64,000 nucleotides of DNA from Micromonospora citrea (GTDB lineage Bacteria > Actinomycetota > Actinomycetes > Mycobacteriales > Micromonosporaceae): the NCBI RefSeq assembly GCF_900090315.1, contig NZ_FMHZ01000002.1, positions 5,302,501 through 5,366,500 of the forward strand, written 5' to 3'. This document shows positions 44,122 through 53,778 of this stretch, one piece after another (within the stretch, counting starts at the first letter, position 1; each line of letters opens with the position of its first letter). The notes under the pieces were generated by a model that saw nothing but the letters and a program-made list of their open reading frames with translations, had not been told where the DNA came from and did not search any database. The translations under genes were made by a program, and so were the position numbers.

Positions 44122-45531
44122 GTGTCCACCTCCACCGACCACGGCCGGCCCGACCCGGAGGCGAGCACGCTCGCCCTGACCAGCGACGGCCGGCCGGTCT
44201 CCGACCGGGGCGACACGGTCTGCGTGATCGGCGCCGGGGCCAGCGGCCTCGCCGCCGTCAAGAACCTCAAGGAGCACGGGTTCGGCGTCGACTGCTACGA
44301 GCGGGAGACCGGCGTCGGCGGGGCCTGGAACTGGCGGCACGACCGCAGCCCGGTGTACGCCAGCACGCACCTGATCTCGTCGCGGCCCTTCACCCAGTTT
44401 CCCGACTTCCCGATGCCGGACGACTGGCCGGACTACCCGCACCACAGCCGGTTCCTGTCCTACCTGGAGCGCTACGCCGACCACTTCGACCTGCGCGGGC
44501 ACGTCTGGTTCGGCACCGAGGTGATCCGGGTGGAGCCGGTCGACGGCGACCGCTGGGACGTGACCACCCGCAGCACCGGCGGCTACGGCCCGGAACGCAC
44601 CTCCCGTTACGCGGCGGTGGTGGTCGCCAACGGGCACAACTGGTCGCCGAAGCTGCCCCGCTACGAGGGGCTGGAGGAGTTCCGGGGCGAGGTGATGCAC
44701 GCCTCGTCCTACAAGGACCCGGCGCAGCTGCGCGGCAAGCGGGTGCTCGTCGTCGGCGCCGGCAACACCGGCTGCGACATCGCCGTCGAGGCCGCCCAGC
44801 AGGCGTCGCGCTGCTGGCACTCCACTCGCCGGGGCTACTGGTACGCCCCGAAGTACGTCCTGGGCCGCCCCGCCGACCAGGTCAACGACGCGCTGCTGGC
44901 GTTGCGGGTGCCGTTGCGGGTGCGGCAGTGGCTCTACCACTGGACGCTGCGGCTGACCGTCGGCGACCTGACCCGGTTCGGCCTGCCGAAGCCCGACCAC
45001 CGGGTCTACGAGACGCACCCGATCGCCAACAGCCAGCTCGTCTACTACGTGGGCCACGGCGGGATCGCCCCCGTGCCGGACGTCGCCCGCTTCCACCCGT
45101 ACGCCGTCGAGCTATCCGACGGCCGGGAGATCGACCCGGAGCTGGTCGTCTTCGCCACCGGCTACCTGCCGCGCTTCGAGTTCCTCGATCCCAAGGTGCT
45201 CGGCGACGACGCGGGGACGGGCCGGCCCACGCTCTGGCTCAACGCCTTCGCCCCGGGCCACCCCACGCTCGCCGTCGCCGGCCTGGTGCAGCCGGACTCG
45301 GGCATCTTCCCCCTGTCGCACTGGCAGACGGTGCTCTTCGCCCGGCTGCTGCGGCTGCGCCTGACCCGTCCCGACCGGGCGGCGGCCTTCGCCGCCCGGG
45401 TCGCGGCGAAGGCGGGGGAGCGCTACTCCGGGCCGGTCAAGGACAGCAGCCGGCACTGGTTCGAGGTGGGTCACGCCGACTACCTGCGCGCGGTCCAACG
45501 CGCGCTGCACGACTTGGAAGGTTCCCGATGA
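44122..45531 (+). CDS. Flavin-containing monooxygenase
   Basis: FAD- and NADPH-dependent oxygenase of 469 residues. FAD loop G-A-G-A-S-G near 38-43, NADPH loop V-G-A-G-N-T-G-C near 211-218, and between them the FMO fingerprint F-R-G-E-V-M-H-A-S-S-Y (F-x-G-x-x-x-H-x-x-x-Y). It oxidises soft nucleophiles (N or S) or ketones; substrate unknown. GTG has a very strong AAAGGAGA site seven bases upstream. The stop overlaps an ATG that opens a repeated micro-ORF leading to a hydrolase gene. Confidence 0.87.
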   Translation: MSTSTDHGRPDPEASTLALTSDGRPVSDRGDTVCVIGAGASGLAAVKNLKEHGFGVDCYERETGVGGAWNWRHDRSPVYASTHLISSRPFTQFPDFPMPDDWPDYPHHSRFLSYLERYADHFDLRGHVWFGTEVIRVEPVDGDRWDVTTRSTGGYGPERTSRYAAVVVANGHNWSPKLPRYEGLEEFRGEVMHASSYKDPAQLRGKRVLVVGAGNTGCDIAVEAAQQASRCWHSTRRGYWYAPKYVLGRPADQVNDALLALRVPLRVRQWLYHWTLRLTVGDLTRFGLPKPDHRVYETHPIANSQLVYYVGHGGIAPVPDVARFHPYAVELSDGREIDPELVVFATGYLPRFEFLDPKVLGDDAGTGRPTLWLNAFAPGHPTLAVAGLVQPDSGIFPLSHWQTVLFARLLRLRLTRPDRAAAFAARVAAKAGERYSGPVKDSSRHWFEVGHADYLRAVQRALHDLEGSR

Positions 45532-45590
45532 GCGCGAGGAGTGCAGCGCAGCGGAGCCCCGCAGTCGCGAGTGGAAGGTGGGCTCGGTGA
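45528..45590 (+). CDS. Micro-ORF 1 of tandem repeat (20 residues)
   Basis: ATG at 45528 overlaps the monooxygenase stop (ATGA). The frame runs 20 codons (M-S-A-R-S-A-A-Q-R-S-P-A-V-A ...) and its TGA overlaps the GTG of the next micro-ORF. Its first 14 codons are identical at DNA level to those of micro-ORF 2 apart from the first base. It may be translated only to carry ribosomes onward. Confidence 0.5.
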   Translation: MSARSAAQRSPAVASGRWAR

Positions 45591-45629
45591 GCGCGAGGAG
45601 TGCAGCGCAGCGGAGCCCCGCAGTCGCGA
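45529..45629 (+). repeat. Tandem 42-bp direct repeat, 59-bp period
   Basis: Two perfect 42-bp copies at 45529-45570 and 45588-45629, each beginning TGAGCGCGAGGAGTGCAGCG. The period of 59 equals a 63-nt micro-ORF minus the 4-nt stop-start overlap, so each added unit keeps the chain of overlapping start and stop codons. It resembles, from memory, short intergenic repeats common in Micromonospora genomes. Confidence 0.85.
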
Positions 45630-45649
45630 ACGAAAGGCCGGAACAGTGA
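45587..45649 (+). CDS. Micro-ORF 2 of tandem repeat (20 residues)
   Basis: GTG at 45587 overlaps the stop of micro-ORF 1 and its own TGA (45647-45649) overlaps the GTG of the hydrolase gene at 45646. It has 20 codons, the first 14 shared with micro-ORF 1. The last six codons differ (N-E-R-P-E-Q). Confidence 0.5.
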   Translation: MSARSAAQRSPAVANERPEQ

Positions 45650-46467
45650 GTCAGGTGCGGGTCATGCGAGGGCGGGAGTGGGCCCGCCCGGTCCGTCCGG
45701 TCCGGCGTGAGGTGCTCGGCGTGGCCCCCGAGCTGGAGGAGGGGCGCCCGCCGCTGCTGTTCGTGCCGGGCTTCGGCCACGGCGCCTGGGCGTTCGCCGA
45801 GCACTGGCTGGGCCACGCCGCGTCGCGGGGCTTCCCGGCGTACGCGCTGAGCCTGCGCGGGCACGGCGGCAGCGGCCCGGCGCCGGAGGCGACGCTGCGG
45901 GCGTACGCCCACGACGTGACCCAGGTGGCGGCGGGGCTGCCGCGCCAGGCGGTGCTGGTGGGGCACGGCGCCGGGGCCCTGGTGGTCGCGCACGCGTTGG
46001 CCCGCTACCCGGCCCGGGCCGGGGTGCTCGTGGCGCCGGTGCTCGGTGGCTGGGCGACGTTCGGGGCCGCGTTGCGCCGCAACCCGCTCGGCACGCTGTC
46101 GGCGGTGTTCGGTGGGCCGCTGCGGTTGCACCGCCGCCAGCTGTTCAGCCGTGAGCTGCCGGAGGCGGAGGCCCGGGGGTACGTCTCCCGGCTGGGCCGG
46201 GCGGGCCGGCGGGCGCAGTGGCAGCTGCTGGCCGGGCGGGACGCGGAGCCGGCCGTGGGCGATCCGCCGGTGCTGGTGCTGGGCAGCCCGGACGACCGGG
46301 TGGTCCCGGCGGCGGCGCTGACCCGGGCGGCCCGCCGGTACGGCTCGGCCCCGCTGCTCTTCCCCGGGATGGGCCACGACATGATGCTCGACGCGCGGTG
46401 GCGGGAGCCGATCGACGCGATCCTGGACTGGCTGGAGAAGGATCCGGCGCCGGACGGCCGGCCCTGA
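45646..46467 (+). CDS. Alpha/beta hydrolase
   Basis: Protein of 273 residues with the alpha/beta hydrolase fold. The oxyanion region is F-V-P-G-F-G-H-G near 39-46, and the nucleophile elbow reads G-H-G-A-G near 107-111, so alanine-flanked glycine replaces the usual G-x-S-x-G serine; the acid is in S-P-D-D-R and the histidine in G-M-G-H-D-M near 240. Loss of the serine means ordinary esterase chemistry is doubtful. The GTG start is fixed by its 4-nt overlap with micro-ORF 2. It is downstream of the monooxygenase and probably co-expressed. Confidence 0.75.
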   Translation: MSQVRVMRGREWARPVRPVRREVLGVAPELEEGRPPLLFVPGFGHGAWAFAEHWLGHAASRGFPAYALSLRGHGGSGPAPEATLRAYAHDVTQVAAGLPRQAVLVGHGAGALVVAHALARYPARAGVLVAPVLGGWATFGAALRRNPLGTLSAVFGGPLRLHRRQLFSRELPEAEARGYVSRLGRAGRRAQWQLLAGRDAEPAVGDPPVLVLGSPDDRVVPAAALTRAARRYGSAPLLFPGMGHDMMLDARWREPIDAILDWLEKDPAPDGRP

Positions 46468-46558
46468 GCGCAGGCCGATCCCCGCGCCGGTGAGCACGCC
46501 GACGAGGGCCGGCCAGGCGCGGCCCTGACGCCCGCCCCGGCGGCCCCGGCGCCCGGCG

Positions 46559-47986
46559 TCAGCCGGCGGCGCCCAGCCGGGTCAGCAGCGAGCCGCTGTC
46601 GTCCAGCGCGGAGAGGTAGGAGCGGGCCCAGGCGCGGATGTCGTAGCGGTGCAGGTGCGAGCGCATGGCGCGGATCCGCGCGCCGACGTCCTCGGGGCCC
46701 GCCCGGAGCGCCGAGAGCAGCCCCTGCTTGAGCCCTTCCAGGTCGTGCGGGTTGACCAGGTAGGCCTGCGGCAGCTCGGCGGCGGCGCCGGCGAACTCGC
46801 TGAGCAGCAGGGCGCCCGTGTCGTCCACCCGGGCGGCCACGTACTCCTTGGCGACCAGGTTCATCCCGTCGCGCAGCGGGGTCACCGCCATCACGTCGGC
46901 GACGCGGTAGAGGGCGGCCAGCTCGGCGCGGTCGAAGGGCTGGGTCAGGTAGTGGATCGCCGGCTCGCCGACCCGGCCGAACTCGCCGTTGATCCGCCCG
47001 ACCTCGCGCTCCACCCGCTCGCGGAGGATCTGATATTGCCCGACCCGTTCCCGGCTCGGCACCGCCACCTGCACCAGCACGGTGTCGCGTACCTTGACGT
47101 GCCCGGCGGCGAGCAGCTCGCTGTACGCCTTGAGCCGCTGCTCGATGCCCTTCGTGTAGTCCATCCGGTCGACGCTGAGGATCACCTGCTCGGGGCTGCC
47201 GAGGTCGTGGCGCAGCCGGCGGGCCCGGTCGGCCACGTCGGGCCGGGCGGCGAGCGCCGCCATCTCGGCGGTGTCGATGGAGACGGGGAAGGCGCCGATG
47301 CGGACCACCCGGTCGTCGACGGCGATCCGGCGGTCCGTGGCGGGCAGCTCGAGCACCTTGGCCACCAGTTGGGCGAAGTTGTGCGCGGCCTGGGCCCGCT
47401 GAAAGCCGACGAGGTCGGCGCCGAGCATGCCGCGCAGCAGCTCGGCCCGGCGGGGGAGCTGCATGAACAGTTCGGGCGGCGGGAACGGCACGTGCAGGAA
47501 GAAGCCGATCCGCAGGTCGGGCCGGAGCGTCCGGAGCAGGCCGGGCACCAGTTGGAGGTGGTAGTCCTGCACCCAGACCACCGCGCCGGGCTCGGCCACC
47601 TGGGCGGTCGCCTCGGCGAACCGCTGGTTGACCCGCTGGTAGGCCTCCCACCAGCGTCGGTGGTGCTCCGGCTGCTCGACGGAGTCGTGGTAGAGCGGCC
47701 AGAGGGTGGCGTTGGCGAAGCCCTCGTAGTGGTCGCGCAGGTCGTCGCCGCTGAGCGGCACGGTGTGCATGCGTACGCCGTCCACGTCCGGCACGGCGGG
47801 CGCCGGCCCGGTGCCGCCGGCCCAGCCCACCCAGGTCGCCGGGGTGTGCCGCAGGAGAGGATGCAGGGCGCTGACCAGGCCGCCGGGGCTGCGGCGCCAT
47901 TCGCAGGCGCCGTCGGGGGCGGCGCCGTCGTCGATGGGCAGGCGGTTGGCCACCACCACGAGGGAGCTCTGTCGCATCTCGGGCAT
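46559..47986 (-). CDS. otsA: Trehalose-6-phosphate synthase
   Basis: GT20 enzyme of 475 residues that makes trehalose 6-phosphate from a nucleotide-glucose and glucose 6-phosphate. Motifs: V-V-V-A-N-R-L-P near 10-17, W-V-Q-D-Y-H-L near 138-144, H-V-P-F-P near 165, D-R-M-D-Y-T-K-G near 269-276, and the donor site [10 protein letters not shown]. The N-terminal G-G-L loop is present in S-P-G-G-L-V. The product protects against osmotic and heat stress and is a cell-wall glycolipid precursor in related taxa. A phosphatase gene (otsB) is not adjacent. An ATG three codons in is an alternative start. Confidence 0.93.
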   Translation of the reverse strand: MPEMRQSSLVVVANRLPIDDGAAPDGACEWRRSPGGLVSALHPLLRHTPATWVGWAGGTGPAPAVPDVDGVRMHTVPLSGDDLRDHYEGFANATLWPLYHDSVEQPEHHRRWWEAYQRVNQRFAEATAQVAEPGAVVWVQDYHLQLVPGLLRTLRPDLRIGFFLHVPFPPPELFMQLPRRAELLRGMLGADLVGFQRAQAAHNFAQLVAKVLELPATDRRIAVDDRVVRIGAFPVSIDTAEMAALAARPDVADRARRLRHDLGSPEQVILSVDRMDYTKGIEQRLKAYSELLAAGHVKVRDTVLVQVAVPSRERVGQYQILRERVEREVGRINGEFGRVGEPAIHYLTQPFDRAELAALYRVADVMAVTPLRDGMNLVAKEYVAARVDDTGALLLSEFAGAAAELPQAYLVNPHDLEGLKQGLLSALRAGPEDVGARIRAMRSHLHRYDIRAWARSYLSALDDSGSLLTRLGAAG

Positions 47987-48066
47987 TCCGATCCGCAGGG
48001 GGTGTGACCGCCGCGAGCGAGGAAAAACCGGGCAGCCAGCGAGGGAGTGACGGACAGCGGTATTCC

Positions 48067-48077
48067 TACTGACAGTA
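48067..48077. promoter_or_regulatory. Palindrome upstream of otsA
   Basis: TACTG-A-CAGTA, a perfect odd palindrome, lies 81 bases upstream of otsA within a relatively AT-rich stretch that also holds GTAAGTTACACCACTGTTAC. It is a candidate operator or promoter element for otsA. Confidence 0.3.
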
Positions 48078-48151
48078 AGTTACACCACTGTTACGCGCGT
48101 GGCGTGGGGCCGCCAGCGTCCCGGGATGCGGGCGCGCTCCCGTGCCGCCGG

Positions 48152-49000
48152 TCAGACGACCGCGCCGTCGTCGGGGTCGCGGTCGTCGTCCTCGCCGCCC
48201 GGGCGCAGCCGCCAGATCAGCGCGACGAAGCCGGCGAGAATGCCGGTGAAGCCGAACAGGTTGACCACCGAGGGGTCGGCCACCGGGAAGACGGACGGGA
48301 ACAGGAACAGCACGAAGCCGACCACGATCGCCAGCACGCCGACCACGGCGTACTTCGAGAAGCGCGGCAGGGGCGGGGGCGGCGGCGGGGTGTAGCGCTC
48401 GTCGTCGGCCTCGTCGTCGGGCAGGTCCGCCCCGAAGGTGTCCAGCCCGTCGAGCAGCGACGGCTCGTCCTGCCGGGCACGGCCGACGGAGATCCCCGAG
48501 ATGTCCGCCGCGTACGGCAGCCGGCGCACGTCGGTGGCAGTCGGCCCGGCGGGCTCGTCGGGCGCGGCGAGGGGCGCCGGGCCTGTGGCCGGCCCCGGCG
48601 GGTCGTCCACGTCCTCCGCCGCGGGCCACGGGTTGTCGCCCGGTGCGGGAGCGGTGTGGAAGCCGGCGACGATCCGCGCCCACTCGGCGTCGATGTCCGG
48701 CTCCGCCTCGCGGGGCCGCTCGGCGGGCGTCTCGTCGGCGAGCTGGGTCAGGTAGTCGCGGGCGGTGGTCAGGTGCGACCGGTCGACGTAGAGCCGGTCG
48801 ACGGGGCGGGCGGGCACGGTGGTGGTGCGGGTGACCGGGTTCAGGTCGGCCGAGGGCTGGAGGTAGGCGGCGATCCCACCGGCGGCGAGGACGTCGAGCA
48901 GGTGCTCCCCGACGCGCGGATCCACGTCGCCGGCGACGGCGTACTCGCTCGCGTCGAGCCCGTTGTCCCGCCGTCCCCGGCGGGCGCCACCCGCTGACAC
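48152..49000 (-). CDS. Actinobacterial membrane protein of unknown function
   Basis: Protein of 282 residues. Residues about 1-90 form a small soluble domain (D-V-D-P-R-V-G-E-H-L-L-D-V-L-A-A-G-G-I-A-A-Y then V-D-R-L-Y-V-D), which looks like a ferredoxin-type or DUF2007-like fold used for signal or partner binding. A Pro/Asp-rich linker with a run of seven prolines follows, then two membrane helices (about 218-238, 244-264) with the short F-L-F-P-S loop seen in DUF308-like proteins, and an acidic tail. The GTG start has GAGGAGGG six bases upstream. Confidence 0.7.
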   Translation of the reverse strand: MSAGGARRGRRDNGLDASEYAVAGDVDPRVGEHLLDVLAAGGIAAYLQPSADLNPVTRTTTVPARPVDRLYVDRSHLTTARDYLTQLADETPAERPREAEPDIDAEWARIVAGFHTAPAPGDNPWPAAEDVDDPPGPATGPAPLAAPDEPAGPTATDVRRLPYAADISGISVGRARQDEPSLLDGLDTFGADLPDDEADDERYTPPPPPPLPRFSKYAVVGVLAIVVGFVLFLFPSVFPVADPSVVNLFGFTGILAGFVALIWRLRPGGEDDDRDPDDGAVV

Positions 49001-49368
<368 letters not shown>

Positions 49369-50073
49369 GTGCTGTACTGGCTGATGAAGTACGTCCTCCT
49401 CGGCCCGCTGCTGAGGCTGGTCTTCCGCCCGCAGGTCGAGGGGCTGCACCACGTGCCCGACACCGGTCCGGTGATCCTGGCCAGCAACCACCTGTCGTTC
49501 TCCGACTCGATCTTCACGCCGCTGATCGTGAGGCGGCGGGTGACATTCATCGCCAAGGCCGAATACTTCACCGGCAAGGGCGTCAAGGGCTGGCTGACGA
49601 AGATGTTCTTCGTCGGCTCCGGCACCATCCCCGTCGACCGCTCGGGCGGCCGGGCGGCCAGGGCCGCGCTGGACACCCAGCTGCGGGTGCTCCGCGCCGG
49701 CGGCATCGCCGGCATCTATCCCGAGGGCACCCGGTCCCCGGACGGCCGGCTCTACCGGGGCAAGACCGGCGTCGCCCGGCTGGCCCTGGAGAGCGGCGCC
49801 CCCGTGGTGCCGATGGCGATGCTCAACGCCGACGAGATCCAGCCGCCCGGCAAGCTCATCCCGAAGATCGCCCGGGTGCGGATCCGGTTCGGCCCGCCGC
49901 TGGACTTCTCCCGCTACGCCGGGATGGCCGGCGACCGGTTCGTCGAGCGCGCGGTGACCGACGAGATCATGTACGAGGTGATGGAGCTCTCCGGCCGCGA
50001 GTACGTCGACATGTACGCGCAGAAGGCCAAGGGCCCCGCCGTCACCGCGCCCCGCGAGCCGGTCGCCGCCTGA
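49369..50073 (+). CDS. plsC: 1-acyl-sn-glycerol-3-phosphate acyltransferase
   Basis: Membrane-associated acyltransferase of 234 residues that makes phosphatidic acid or a related lipid. The H-x4-D motif is N-H-L-S-F-S-D (about 44-50), motif III Y-P-E-G-T-R-S (about 120-126) and motif IV V-P-M-A-M. The GTG has AAAGGA five bases upstream. M. tuberculosis has a homologue, Rv2182c, in the same neighbourhood. The C-terminal 40 residues are hydrophilic. Confidence 0.87.
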   Translation: MLYWLMKYVLLGPLLRLVFRPQVEGLHHVPDTGPVILASNHLSFSDSIFTPLIVRRRVTFIAKAEYFTGKGVKGWLTKMFFVGSGTIPVDRSGGRAARAALDTQLRVLRAGGIAGIYPEGTRSPDGRLYRGKTGVARLALESGAPVVPMAMLNADEIQPPGKLIPKIARVRIRFGPPLDFSRYAGMAGDRFVERAVTDEIMYEVMELSGREYVDMYAQKAKGPAVTAPREPVAA

Positions 50074-50127
50074 CGGCACGGTCCACCAGCTCGTGGCCCC
50101 CTGGCGGCCGACCGGCCGGGGGACGGC

Positions 50128-53100
50128 TCAGCAGGCCAGGGCGGGGTCGGCGGGGGCCGCCGGGGGCCGGGCCACGTCCAGCAGGGCGGGGGCGTCGTTG
50201 CGCAGCGCGAAGGCGCGCAGCTCGGCCAGCTCCGGCCGCCCGGCCGTCGGCTCGCCGGCCCGCTCCAGCTCCACCGCCGCGAACGTGAGCGCCAGCATCC
50301 GGTCGGTGACGTCCGGGATGCCGGCGTAGATGTCGGCCCCCGCCAGGTGCAGCTCCGCGGCCCGCCGGTGGTCGCCGCCCGCCGCGGCCAGCGCCCCCGT
50401 CACCGTCCGCAGCGCGGCTTCCGACCAGGGCGTGCGGTGGCCCACCCGGTCCAGCATCGTGCGCACCCGGGCGGCCGCGTCGCGCCCGGCGAGGCTGGCG
50501 GCGTACGCGGCCGCCGCGATCCACTCGCCGCTGGCCAGGGCGGGCACCGCCGACCAGGAGGTGGCCAGCTCGTCGATGAGCGTCGCCGCCTCGTCGCGGC
50601 GCCCCTGCAACGCCCGGCAGAGCGCACCCATCGCCAGCATCGTCCAGTGCAGCCGGTGGAAGCCGCTGCGCCGCGCGGCGTCCAGCGCCGCCGCGACGTC
50701 GTCGGCGGGCGCGTCGTCGCCCGGGTCGGTGGGGGCGGCCGCCGGCGGCACCGGCTCGCCCCGCAGCACCAGCAGGCAGGAGCGCAGGCCCCGGACCTGC
50801 ATGTCCCAGCTGCCGGTGGGAGTGTCCACGAACGCCTCGGCGGCGCTGAGTAGCCGGCCGAAGTCGCCCTCGAACCACGCGCGCATGGCCTCCGCGGAGG
50901 AGATCGTGGTCAGCGTCTGCCCGCTGGCCGTACGCGCCGGCGACGACGAGAGCAGGGCGTCCGATCGCAGCCAGTCGCCCTCCTCGCAGACGGCGTACGC
51001 CAGGTTCTGGATCGCCCTGGGCAGCGCGATCAACTGGTTGGCCCGGCTGACCTCGACGATCGTGTGCAGCTCGTCCAGGCCCGAGCGGTCGCCCGCCTGG
51101 TAGCGCGCGATGGCCGAGGTGATCCGCGCGTTGGTGCGGGTCTCGGTGAGCCCCAGCCGCTCGCCGATCTCCGCCGCCCGGTCGGCCGCGGCGACCGCCG
51201 GGTCCCGCTCGTAGTTGAGCATGTGCAGCCGGCCCAGCTCGGCGTAGGCGTCCGCCTTCTGCGAACTGTCGGGCAGCGGGGCGAACAGCTGCACGGCCCG
51301 GCCCAGGCAGGCCAGCGCGGCGGCCCGGTCGGCGCGCAGCCACGCGGCCTGGCCGAGCAGCGTCCACGCGCGAGCCGCGCAGGCGTCGTCGCCGTGCGAC
51401 AGCAGCCGCTCGGCGAGCGCCTGCACCTGCTCGGGCCCGCCGCCCGAGAGGAAGGCGTTGCCGTCCCGGTAGAAGGAGATCTCCGTGCTGAGCAGTTCCA
51501 GCTGGAGCCGGCCGACCGGGTCGGACTCGTCGGCCAGCCCGAGCGCCCGGCCCGCGTGGCTGGCCGCGGCGTCGAGGCTGTGCAGCGCGTACGCCCGCCG
51601 GGCGGCCCGGTGCAGGGCGGCGCGGGCGGGGCCGGCGTAGCGGGCGGTGTCCATGCCCAGCGTCCGGGCGATCTCGTGCGCCGCCCAGCGGTGGTGCGCC
51701 AGCACCTCCGCCAGGTCGGTGTCCCGGCTCTGCGACAGCGTGTCCAGCCACTGCGCCGTGCGTTCGTGCCGCGCCACCCGCTCGGTGCGGGGCAGCCGCT
51801 GATAGCACACGTCGCGCACCAGCACGTGCCGGAACCGGTACTCCGGCTGCCCCGCCATGGTGGAGGCGGCCTGCTCGTGCACGAAGTCGCGCTGCTCCAG
51901 CCGGCGCAGGGCGCGTTCCACCGACTCCACCGGCTGTCCGAGCGCGGCGGCCACCGCCCCCGGCCAGAACTGCACACCGACCACAGCGGCGGCCAGCAGC
52001 ACCGTGCGCTCGGTGGCGTCGAGCAGGTCGATCCGGTTGGCGATGACGGCGTGCACGCTCTCCGGCATCGGCAGGTCGAGGTGCTTCTCCAGCGACCAGC
52101 CCCGCCCGGACTGGCGCAGCGCGCCCTGCTCGATGAGCATCCGGACGTACTCGTGGGCGTAGAGCGGGTTGCCGCCGGCCACCTCGACCAGCGGCGTCAG
52201 CATGTCGGCGGAGAACGCCGCCTGGCCGAACATGTGGGCGTACAGCGACGCGATGCCGGTGTCCCGCAGCGGCGGCAGCGTGATGGTCACCGAGCCGGTG
52301 ATCGTCCCCGCCCAGCTCGGGTCCCGGTCGACCAGCTCCGGCCGCGCGGTGCAGAGCAGCAGCAGCGGCACGTCGCGGGCGGCCGCGCCGAGCAGCTCCA
52401 CGAAGCGCAGCATCGCGTCGTCGGCCCAGTGCAGGTCCTCGAAGACCAGCACCGTCGGTCGGCGCACCGCCAGCGCGAGCAGGAAGCGCCGCCACGCCGA
52501 CTCGGTCTCCTCGGCCGGCAGCGGGGTCCCCGGGAGGCCCACCAGGGGCCGCAGCGCGTCCACGAGGCGGGCCCGCTCGCCCGGGCCGACCAGCTCGTCG
52601 ACGGCCGAGGCGAGCCGCTGGGCGGCGGTGGACGCCGGGTCGGTGTCCAGGATGCCGGCCTCGGCCTTGACGATGTCGGCCAGCGCCGCGAAGGCCACGT
52701 TCTCGCCGAACGGCGGGCACCGCCCGGTACGCCAGGTCAGCGGCTCGTCGACCAGCCGGTCCACGTGCCGGTACAGCTCGCGCACCAGCCGGCTCTTGCC
52801 GAGCCCGGCCCGGCCGAAGACGGTCACCACCTGGGGGCGCCGGTCGCGCAGCGACCGGTGCAGCGCGTTGACCAGCATCCCCAGCTCGTGTTCCCGGTCG
52901 ATCAGCGGTGTGGTGTCCGGCTGCCGGTCGGTGGGCTGCCGCCGCACCGGGGAGAGGGCCAGCCACACCTCCGTCGTCGTCGACCGCCCGCGCAGCACGA
53001 CCGGTGGCTGCTCCGCGTAGCGGATGCTGTCCTGGGTCAGCGCGTAGGTGGTGCCGCAGACCAGCACCCCGCCGGGCGGCGCGACGGACTGCATCCGGGA

Positions 53101-53691
53101 GGCGGTGTTGACCACGTCGCCGGCCACGATCGCCTGGCCGCCGTCGCGGGCGGCGGCCACGTCGACCAGCGCCTCGCCGGTGGCCACGCCGACCCGGAAG
53201 CGCAGCGCGTCCGCCCCCGTCGGGGTGAACCGGGTCAGCACCCGTTGCAGCTCCAGGCCGGCCCGGACGCAGCGCAGCGCGTCGGTCTCGGTCGCCACCG
53301 GCGCCCCGAACAGGGCCATCACCGCGTCGCCGATGTACTTCTCGACCACGCCGCCGTACTGGCCGACGACGCGGCGGGCGGCCGAGAAGAACCCCGTCTG
53401 CATGCCCCGCACCAGCTCCGGGTCGGCCCGCTCGACGTACGGGGTGAAGTCGATCAGGTCGACGAAGAGCACGCTGACCCGGCGGCGGTCCTCCTGCGGG
53501 GCGGCCGCCCGCCGGTCGGTTCCCGGCCGGGGCGCGCCGCAGGACGTGCAGAACGCCACGTCCCGGGCGAGCGGGCGGAGGCAGTGCGGGCACACCGCGC
53601 CCAGCTCGTTGCCGCAGCCGCCGCAGAAGCGGTCGCCGGCGGCGGCTGTGCGTCCACAGCGGTCACACTGCGTGGCGATGACAGCCTCCAC
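50128..53691 (-). CDS. Zinc-ribbon, class III nucleotide cyclase, STAND/AAA ATPase, TPR protein
   Basis: Signal-transduction protein of 1187 residues. Two zinc ribbons (Cys9/12/23/26 and Cys34/37/48/51) precede a class III cyclase domain (about 68-245) with metal aspartates Asp78 and Asp122, Lys118, Asn195 and Arg199. At the position where adenylyl cyclases have Asp or Thr, I read Ile188. A P-loop ATPase follows (G-R-A-G-L-G-K-S at 293-300; L-V-F-E-D-L-H-W), then about 600 residues of TPR-like helices. No DNA-binding domain is seen. The GTG has GGGGGA upstream. It is divergent from a small repeat protein with a palindrome between. Confidence 0.85.
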   Translation of the reverse strand: MEAVIATQCDRCGRTAAAGDRFCGGCGNELGAVCPHCLRPLARDVAFCTSCGAPRPGTDRRAAAPQEDRRRVSVLFVDLIDFTPYVERADPELVRGMQTGFFSAARRVVGQYGGVVEKYIGDAVMALFGAPVATETDALRCVRAGLELQRVLTRFTPTGADALRFRVGVATGEALVDVAAARDGGQAIVAGDVVNTASRMQSVAPPGGVLVCGTTYALTQDSIRYAEQPPVVLRGRSTTTEVWLALSPVRRQPTDRQPDTTPLIDREHELGMLVNALHRSLRDRRPQVVTVFGRAGLGKSRLVRELYRHVDRLVDEPLTWRTGRCPPFGENVAFAALADIVKAEAGILDTDPASTAAQRLASAVDELVGPGERARLVDALRPLVGLPGTPLPAEETESAWRRFLLALAVRRPTVLVFEDLHWADDAMLRFVELLGAAARDVPLLLLCTARPELVDRDPSWAGTITGSVTITLPPLRDTGIASLYAHMFGQAAFSADMLTPLVEVAGGNPLYAHEYVRMLIEQGALRQSGRGWSLEKHLDLPMPESVHAVIANRIDLLDATERTVLLAAAVVGVQFWPGAVAAALGQPVESVERALRRLEQRDFVHEQAASTMAGQPEYRFRHVLVRDVCYQRLPRTERVARHERTAQWLDTLSQSRDTDLAEVLAHHRWAAHEIARTLGMDTARYAGPARAALHRAARRAYALHSLDAAASHAGRALGLADESDPVGRLQLELLSTEISFYRDGNAFLSGGGPEQVQALAERLLSHGDDACAARAWTLLGQAAWLRADRAAALACLGRAVQLFAPLPDSSQKADAYAELGRLHMLNYERDPAVAAADRAAEIGERLGLTETRTNARITSAIARYQAGDRSGLDELHTIVEVSRANQLIALPRAIQNLAYAVCEEGDWLRSDALLSSSPARTASGQTLTTISSAEAMRAWFEGDFGRLLSAAEAFVDTPTGSWDMQVRGLRSCLLVLRGEPVPPAAAPTDPGDDAPADDVAAALDAARRSGFHRLHWTMLAMGALCRALQGRRDEAATLIDELATSWSAVPALASGEWIAAAAYAASLAGRDAAARVRTMLDRVGHRTPWSEAALRTVTGALAAAGGDHRRAAELHLAGADIYAGIPDVTDRMLALTFAAVELERAGEPTAGRPELAELRAFALRNDAPALLDVARPPAAPADPALAC

Positions 53692-53778
53692 TTGTGGTCC
53701 CCCGGGCGCCGGTGTCGGCGCCGTTCCGCCTGCCAGTATCGCCGTCGCTCCAGCTGTCGGGTACCGGGCTGTTGGCTT

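Noticed and set aside
50042..53593. Second long minus-strand frame across the cyclase/STAND gene
   Set aside because: It is the +1 shadow of the recognised gene; the amino acid composition is Gly/Arg/Pro/Ala noise.
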